Below the pieces are notes generated by a model. The model had not been told where the DNA came from, made no database searches, and was given only the letters and a program-made list of their open reading frames with translations. The position numbers and the translations under genes were made by a program. Shown here piece after piece: positions 6,803 to 10,956 of a DNA stretch of 10,956 nucleotides. Every line of letters starts with the position of its first letter. The first letter of the stretch is position 1. Origin of the DNA: an uncultured Haemophilus sp. (GTDB lineage Bacteria > Pseudomonadota > Gammaproteobacteria > Enterobacterales > Pasteurellaceae); NCBI RefSeq assembly GCF_937976265.1, contig NZ_CALJRX010000125.1, positions 1 to 10,956 on the forward strand. Reading direction: 5' to 3'.

Positions 6803-6816
6803 TGAAAGCGGTTACT
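6803..6816. promoter_or_regulatory. Weaker GalR/GalS-type operator at the galS promoter
   Basis: TGAAAGCGGTTACT matches TGnAAnCGnTTnCA at nine of ten fixed positions and overlaps the inferred -35 of galS, so it could give autorepression. The same bases also hold a perfect dyad, TTGAAAG (6802-6808) with CTTTCAA (6815-6821), whose centre is two bases off, so another binding mode is possible. Confidence 0.55.
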
Positions 6817-6876
6817 TTCAAAAATGCTACATTCGTCACAAAAAAGAGATTGGACTAGCGCCTTATTTCCTGATTT

Positions 6877-6892
6877 TGTGATAATGATCACG
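6877..6892. promoter_or_regulatory. CRP-cAMP site upstream of galT
   Basis: TGTGA-TAATGA-TCACG matches the CRP core in 9 of 10 fixed bases and has T-rich flanks as usual. Its centre (6884.5) is about 40-41 bases upstream of a plausible galT start (TATCTT at 6913-6918 as -10), consistent with class II activation of galTKM. The -10 assignment is weak. Confidence 0.75.
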
Positions 6893-6932
6893 GTTTATTT
6901 TTTTTAATTTGTTATCTTATGAGAAAATTTTT

Positions 6933-6946
6933 TGTAATCGTTTACA
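6933..6946. promoter_or_regulatory. GalR/GalS-type operator in the galT leader
   Basis: TGTAATCGTTTACA fits the GalR/GalS consensus at every fixed position with symmetric TGTAA/TTACA arms. It ends 16 bases before the galT ATG and six before its ribosome binding site, so it lies downstream of the likely transcription start, at about +15. Confidence 0.87.
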
Positions 6947-6962
6947 TTCTTGGAGCAGAAAT

Positions 6963-8009
6963 ATGAGCGAAACCATATTTGAACCGACAGATCATCCACA
7001 TCGTCGTTATAATCCGTTAATTGACCAATGGGTTTTAGTCTCGCCACATCGTGCTAAACGTCCATGGCAGGGGCAACAAGAAAAAGTGAGTGAGGAACAA
7101 AAGCCAAGCCACGATCCAAATTGTTATCTTTGCCCGCGTAATAAACGTATCACTGGCGAACCTAATCCGGATTACCATAAACCTTATGTATTCAAAAATG
7201 ATTTCTCGGCTTTATTAGAAGATACACCAGCGCCAGAGCAATCAGCCGATCCGCTTTTCCAAATGAGCCAAGCTCGTGGTGAAAGCCGTGTTATTTGTTT
7301 TTCACCAGATCACAGTAAAACCTTGCCATTATTGACCGCACTTGAAATTGAAGAAGTGATTAAAGTGTGGCAAGAGCAATTGCGTGAACTGGGGCAAAAA
7401 TATCAGTGGGTACAGATTTTCGAAAACAAAGGTGCGGCAATGGGCTGCTCCAATCCACATCCGCATGGACAAATCTGGGCAAACAGCTTTTTACCAAATG
7501 AAGTTGCACGTGAAGATGTTGCTCAACGAAATTATTATAAAAAACACGGTTCGGTACTTTTAGTGGATTACGTTCAAAAAGAATTAGAAAAAAAAGAACG
7601 TATTGTGGTGGAAACCGAGCATTGGGTTGCGGTGGTGCCTTATTGGGCAGTGTGGCCATTTGAAACCCTGTTGTTGCCTAAAGTGCATGTCAAACGCTTA
7701 ACAGAATTAACAGAAGCTCAAGCTAAAGATCTTGCCGTGATATTGAAAAAATTGGCAACGAAATACGATAACTTATTTGAAACGTCTTTCCCTTATTCGA
7801 TGGGCTTCCATGCAGCACCATTTAATGGTGAAGATAACGAACATTGGCAGCTTCATGCGCATTTTTATCCACCATTGTTGCGTTCTGCTACGGTTCGCAA
7901 ATTTATGGTGGGTTATGAAATGCTAGGTGAAAGCCAGCGAGATTTAACTGCTGAACAAGCCGCAGAAAGATTACGTGCGTTAAGCGAAGTACATTACAAA
8001 GAACGTTAA
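6963..8009 (+). CDS. galT: Galactose-1-phosphate uridylyltransferase
   Basis: A 348-residue enzyme, the same length as I recall for E. coli GalT, that exchanges UMP between UDP-glucose and galactose-1-phosphate in the Leloir pathway. The active-site motif NPHPHGQIW carries the nucleophile His168 and zinc ligand His166; Cys54 and Cys57 (CYLC) and His117 (SPDHSK) complete the zinc site. HWQLHAHFYPP near the C-terminus holds the second, structural metal histidines. ATG 6963 is chosen because GGAG lies seven bases upstream (6952-6955) and MSETIFEPTDHPHRRYNPL is the family start; an upstream TTG at 6909 would read through the operator. It is first in galTKM. An uptake sequence at 7335-7343 encodes Thr-Ala-Leu. 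Confidence 0.98.
   Translation: MSETIFEPTDHPHRRYNPLIDQWVLVSPHRAKRPWQGQQEKVSEEQKPSHDPNCYLCPRNKRITGEPNPDYHKPYVFKNDFSALLEDTPAPEQSADPLFQMSQARGESRVICFSPDHSKTLPLLTALEIEEVIKVWQEQLRELGQKYQWVQIFENKGAAMGCSNPHPHGQIWANSFLPNEVAREDVAQRNYYKKHGSVLLVDYVQKELEKKERIVVETEHWVAVVPYWAVWPFETLLLPKVHVKRLTELTEAQAKDLAVILKKLATKYDNLFETSFPYSMGFHAAPFNGEDNEHWQLHAHFYPPLLRSATVRKFMVGYEMLGESQRDLTAEQAAERLRALSEVHYKER
7335..7343 (-). repeat. DNA uptake sequence within galT
   Basis: A perfect ACCGCACTT on the + strand, coding Thr-Ala-Leu at residues 125-127. Confidence 0.9.
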
Positions 8010-8017
8010 GAAATAAT

Positions 8018-8039
8018 TCCCTTCTTGAGTTAAGAGGGA
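8018..8039 (+). other. Small hairpin in the galT-galK gap
   Basis: TCCCT (8018-8022) plus CTT (8024-8026) can pair with AAG (8032-8034) plus AGGGA (8035-8039), an 8-bp stem with one bulged T and a 5-base loop. No T-run follows, so it is not a terminator. It may affect mRNA processing, or mean nothing. Confidence 0.3.
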
Positions 8040-8063
8040 GTGTGAAAGATAAAGGAAAATAAT

Positions 8064-9218
8064 ATGACTCCAGTCCAAAAATCCCAACACATTTTTACTC
8101 AAAAATATAACAAACAACCTGAGCTGACCGTGTATGCGCCAGGTCGTGTGAACATTATCGGCGAACATACCGACTACAATGATGGCTTTGTAATGCCTTG
8201 TGCGATCAATTATGGTACAGCCATTGCGGGATCAAAACGTGCCGATCATATTTGGAATGTTTATGCCGCCGATCTTGATCTTGAGGATACCTTTTCTCTT
8301 GATGAAGATTTTCCTCAAAGTGAGCAAAAATGGGCAAATTATGTGCGCGGTGTCGTGAAATTTATTCAGGAACGTTGTCCGCAATTTAACCAAGGCGCTG
8401 ATTTGGTGATTTCGGGAAATGTACCACATTCTTCCGGTTTGAGTTCTTCTGCTGCTCTTGAAGTGGCGACGGGTAAGTTCTGTCAACAGCTCAGTGATTT
8501 ACCTTTAACACATACCGAGATTGCTTTAATTGGTCAAAAAGCTGAAAACAAATTTGTAGGCGCAAATTGCGGGAACATGGATCAATTAATTTCCGCTTTA
8601 GGACAAAAAGATCATCTTTTAATGATTGATTGCCGTAGCTTAGAAACACAGCCAACGCCTGTGCCGAAAGATGTCGCCGTCATTATTGTGAACTCAAATG
8701 TACCCCATGATTTGGTGACGGGCGAATACAATACACGCCGTTGGCAATGTGAAAAAGCGGCAGAATTCTTTGGTGTGAAAGCGTTGCGAGATGTGTCAGT
8801 CGAAGAATTCCAAAAAAGAGAAGCAGAATTGACCGCACTTAATTCTTTAGTGGCTAAACGTGCACGCCATGTGGTGACTGAAAACCAACGTGTGCTTGAT
8901 GCGGTTGAAGCCTTAAAACATAACGATTTAACAAAATTAGGCGAATTAATGGGGCAATCTCACGAATCCATGCGTGATGATTTCGAGATTACCGTGCCGC
9001 AAATCGATTATCTTGTGGAACTTGCTCAATTAGTGATCGGTAAAACCGGTGGCGCGAGAATGACCGGCGGTGGTTTCGGTGGATGTATTGTTGCCCTTGC
9101 GCCTCATGATAAAGTTGAAGAAGTGCGTAAAATTATTGCCGATAATTATGAAAAACAAACGGGTTTAAAAGAAGATTTCTACGTTTGCACAGCCTCACAA
9201 GGAGTGAGTCTATGCTAG
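8064..9218 (+). CDS. galK: Galactokinase
   Basis: A 384-residue GHMP-family kinase that phosphorylates alpha-D-galactose to galactose-1-phosphate using ATP. The galactokinase signature GRVNIIGEHTDYN is at residues 27-39, the ATP-binding loop GLSSSAA at 125-131, the likely catalytic Asp173 in CGNMDQ, and motif 3 (GGGFGGC) at 335-341. Length is as expected (E. coli about 382). AAAGGAAAA lies just before the ATG, 54 bases after galT, and its end overlaps galM by seven bases, so it is part of one galTKM transcript. An uptake sequence at 8832-8840 encodes Thr-Ala-Leu. Confidence 0.98.
   Translation: MTPVQKSQHIFTQKYNKQPELTVYAPGRVNIIGEHTDYNDGFVMPCAINYGTAIAGSKRADHIWNVYAADLDLEDTFSLDEDFPQSEQKWANYVRGVVKFIQERCPQFNQGADLVISGNVPHSSGLSSSAALEVATGKFCQQLSDLPLTHTEIALIGQKAENKFVGANCGNMDQLISALGQKDHLLMIDCRSLETQPTPVPKDVAVIIVNSNVPHDLVTGEYNTRRWQCEKAAEFFGVKALRDVSVEEFQKREAELTALNSLVAKRARHVVTENQRVLDAVEALKHNDLTKLGELMGQSHESMRDDFEITVPQIDYLVELAQLVIGKTGGARMTGGGFGGCIVALAPHDKVEEVRKIIADNYEKQTGLKEDFYVCTASQGVSLC
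8832..8840 (-). repeat. DNA uptake sequence within galK
   Basis: A perfect ACCGCACTT on the + strand, coding Thr-Ala-Leu. A near-copy with one mismatch (GAGTGCGGT, 9560-9568) lies in galM and is not counted. Confidence 0.9.
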
Positions 9219-10237
9219 AAAAAACGGCGTTCAATGCACCAGATGGACAGCCTTATCAACTTGTTCAACTCACCAATTCAAATGGCATGGTCGTGCAATT
9301 TATGGATTGGGGAGCCACTTGGCTTTCTTGTAAAGTCCCTGTGAATGGTGAGTTGCGAGAAGTGTTACTCGGCTGCAAAGTGGAAGATTATCCTTATCAA
9401 ACTGCTTATTTGGGCGCAAGCGTAGGACGCTATGCGAACCGTATTGCTAACGCCAAATTTGAATTAGGTGAGCGAACAATTCAGCTGGTCGCGAATCAAG
9501 GCAAACATCAATTACATGGTGGTAAAGAAGGCTTTGATAAACGTCGTTGGAAAGTGGAAGAGTGCGGTCAGAATTTTGTGCGTTTTTCCCTTGTGTCTCC
9601 CGATGGTGATCAAGGTTTTGAAGGTAATGTGCAAGTTAATGTGCTTTACACGCTGACTGATGAAAATAGCGTAAAAATTGAATACGAAGCAGAAAGCGAT
9701 AAAGATACCGCATTGAACTTAACAAACCACGCTTATTTCAATTTAGAAAATGCCGAGCAGGGCTGTGATGTGCGAAATCATACACTACGCCTTAATGCGG
9801 ATTTCTATTTACCGGTTGATGGTGAAGGCATCCCAAATTCACCACTTAAACATGTGGTGAATACCAGCTTTGATTTTCGTGTGGCAAAACCCATCGCACA
9901 AGATTTCCAACAAGGCGATCAAGTGGTAACAAAAGGTTACGATCATTCCTTTATCGTCAATAAAGCATGGCAAAAACCTTGTGTATTATTGACTTCCCCT
10001 AATGAAGATTTAAGCCTTGAAGTGCTCACATCCCAAGCAGCATTACAGGTTTATACGGGAAACTATCTTGCCGGCACTCCAACTCGTGAAGGTAGCACTT
10101 ATCAAGATTTCAGTGGCATCGCCCTTGAAACCCAATGCCTTCCCGATACCCCAAACCACCCCGAATGGCAAAATTATGGCGGTATTCAAAAAGCAGGTGA
10201 ACGCTATTACCAGTGGACAGAGTTTAGGTTTAAATAG
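9212..10237 (+). CDS. galM: Aldose 1-epimerase (galactose mutarotase)
   Basis: A 341-residue mutarotase that interconverts beta- and alpha-D-galactose, supplying GalK with the alpha form. Catalytic residues are recognisable: His102 (LHGG), the acid His173 in NHAYFN, Asp244 in GYDH and the base Glu306 in ALETQ; Arg73 (VGRYANRI) is the usual substrate contact. There is no signal peptide, so it should be cytoplasmic. The ATG at 9212 lies inside the end of galK (seven-base overlap, ATGCTAG) and has GGAG at 9201-9204, indicating translational coupling. A TTG at 9185 is in frame but has no reason to be used. Confidence 0.97.
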   Translation: MLEKTAFNAPDGQPYQLVQLTNSNGMVVQFMDWGATWLSCKVPVNGELREVLLGCKVEDYPYQTAYLGASVGRYANRIANAKFELGERTIQLVANQGKHQLHGGKEGFDKRRWKVEECGQNFVRFSLVSPDGDQGFEGNVQVNVLYTLTDENSVKIEYEAESDKDTALNLTNHAYFNLENAEQGCDVRNHTLRLNADFYLPVDGEGIPNSPLKHVVNTSFDFRVAKPIAQDFQQGDQVVTKGYDHSFIVNKAWQKPCVLLTSPNEDLSLEVLTSQAALQVYTGNYLAGTPTREGSTYQDFSGIALETQCLPDTPNHPEWQNYGGIQKAGERYYQWTEFRFK

Positions 10238-10247
10238 GCAATCCTTG

Positions 10248-10287
10248 AAAGTGCGGTTAAAAACTATTGTATTTTTAACCGCACTTT
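10248..10287 (+). terminator. Inverted uptake-sequence pair, terminator of galTKM
   Basis: AAAGTGCGGTTAAAAA (10248-10263) is perfectly complementary to TTTTTAACCGCACTTT (10272-10287), a 16-bp stem with an 8-base loop, 10 bases after the galM stop. The two arms are complete uptake sequences. T-rich sequence follows, so it should end the gal transcript. Confidence 0.88.
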
Positions 10288-10292
10288 GTTTA

Positions 10293-10306
10293 TATGTAAT
10301 TACATA
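10293..10306. repeat. Perfect 14-base palindrome before the AT-rich gene pair
   Basis: TATGTAATTACATA is its own reverse complement. It lies six bases past the terminator and 66 before the next start codon, with TATAAA at 10312-10317 as a possible -10 box. It could be an operator for the following genes, but AT-rich palindromes also occur by chance. Confidence 0.35.
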
Positions 10307-10371
10307 AAATGTATAAAAATAAATTAATTGTATTTAATTCGTAATATTTTACTAGAGGTGAAAAAACACAA

Positions 10372-10785
10372 ATGAAAAGCACCTTTGAAAAAACGATGCT
10401 TAAAATATCTAAAGGAAGTAATGCAGGATTTTTCCCTGTTTATTTTGGATATGTTGATAATGATCAATGCCAAATATCCTTTGAATGTTTTGATATGAAA
10501 ATTTGTATTGTAGAGGATAATTTTTGGGATTGTTTATCTAGATTAAAAAAACAATATCCTGATATATTGTTACATTGTAAAGGATATAAACGAAATGTTT
10601 ATCCATCGCGCATGCTACTACAGATGGGAAAGGCCGTAAAAGTGTATGAATACAAACTTGGTAAACAAGCTACATTTGAAGATTTAGTTTTTATTTTTTC
10701 TCCTGAAGATAGTGAACTGACTTATTCCGTAGATGAACAAATTGTGTTTTTTAATAAATGGATTAATTCGTTAGACAACAAGTAA
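10372..10785 (+). CDS. Hypothetical protein, 137 residues, AT-rich gene
   Basis: I do not recognise this protein. It is 137 residues, soluble-looking (no signal peptide or membrane segment), rich in aromatic residues, roughly balanced in charge and has five cysteines (33, 39, 45, 54, 69). AGAGGTG at 10354-10360 is a possible ribosome binding site, though its spacing to the ATG is long (GAGG ends 13 bases before it). The gene is clearly more AT-rich than galTKM and uses codons rare in its neighbours (ATA three times, AGA), which suggests acquisition by transfer. A second small AT-rich gene follows 35 bases later in the same direction. Size, composition and tandem layout resemble immunity genes of polymorphic-toxin or CDI systems, but that is a guess and no toxin is visible. 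Confidence 0.8.
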   Translation: MKSTFEKTMLKISKGSNAGFFPVYFGYVDNDQCQISFECFDMKICIVEDNFWDCLSRLKKQYPDILLHCKGYKRNVYPSRMLLQMGKAVKVYEYKLGKQATFEDLVFIFSPEDSELTYSVDEQIVFFNKWINSLDNK

Positions 10786-10820
10786 AATGTTCTAAGTATT
10801 TATCCTATAAGGGGACAATA

Positions 10821-10956
10821 ATGATAGTTAAATTTGGATATTATGATTCTTTTGGCAAGCTAGCTCCTATCTGTGCAACTAAGGATTCGTTATTTGATTC
10901 AAGTGTTATAACTACATATATATCAACATTAAATGAGATAGATATTGTTCGCAGAT
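10821..10956 (+). CDS. Hypothetical protein, truncated by the window end
   Basis: The frame is open from ATG 10821 to the window edge (45 complete codons), beginning MIVKFGYYDSFGKLAP. AAGGGG (10809-10814), six bases before the ATG, is a strong ribosome binding site and the main reason to call it a gene. Composition is very AT-rich with several ATA codons, like the preceding gene, and the two are probably one transcript. I recognise no motif; its full length is unknown. Confidence 0.65.
   Translation, partial: MIVKFGYYDSFGKLAPICATKDSLFDSSVITTYISTLNEIDIVRR

Noticed and set aside
6825..6840. CRP-like sequence on the - strand (TGTGA-N6-TAGCA) near -60 of galS.
   Set aside because: Only one half matches well; too weak to call without binding data.
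6909..6962. Upstream TTG start for galT adding 18 residues.
   Set aside because: No ribosome binding site, the extension lies over the operator, and the family start is at ATG 6963.
9560..9568. Possible uptake sequence GAGTGCGGT in galM.
   Set aside because: It has one mismatch in the 9-base core.

Overview
The window looks like chromosomal DNA from a Haemophilus-type Pasteurellaceae bacterium. Three things point there. Ten perfect copies of the 9-base Haemophilus DNA-uptake sequence AAGTGCGGT (either strand) are spread over 11 kb. The base composition is moderately AT-rich. The encoded proteins closely resemble, as I remember them, H. influenzae and E. coli orthologues. In H. influenzae Rd, as I recall, the isc genes and the mgl/gal genes lie far apart, so this is probably another species such as H. 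parainfluenzae; that is inference.

Layout. At the left edge, on the + strand, is the end of an isc iron-sulfur cluster operon: hscA (start missing), fdx and iscX, closed by a hairpin terminator. A convergent, uptake-sequence-built terminator separates it from the galactose locus. On the - strand, in transcription order, come galS (a GalR/GalS repressor), then mglB, mglA and mglC (the ABC importer for galactose and methyl-galactoside). Diverging from galS on the + strand are galT, galK and galM (Leloir pathway), ending in a second uptake-sequence dyad terminator. At the right edge are two small, very AT-rich genes of unknown function, the second cut by the window end.

How it works together. 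MglB captures galactose in the periplasm, and MglA/MglC bring it in. GalM converts beta- to alpha-galactose, GalK phosphorylates it, and GalT exchanges it onto UDP-glucose. galE is not in the window. The regulatory logic can be read from the DNA. The mgl promoter has a perfect CRP core centred 41.5 bases upstream of the inferred start and a GalR/GalS-type operator at -60.5. galT has a CRP site upstream and a near-identical operator just before its start codon. A third, weaker operator overlaps the inferred galS promoter. A hairpin plus T-run between mglB and mglA probably makes the binding protein more abundant than the ATPase and permease.

Most of the window is well-known biology. The parts least explained are the AT-rich gene pair at the right edge, the operator/CRP architecture, and two glycine-to-cysteine changes in conserved motifs (HscA and GalS). 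I saw no RNA genes, CRISPR arrays, insertion sequences or broken genes, and no gene-free stretch over 300 bases.
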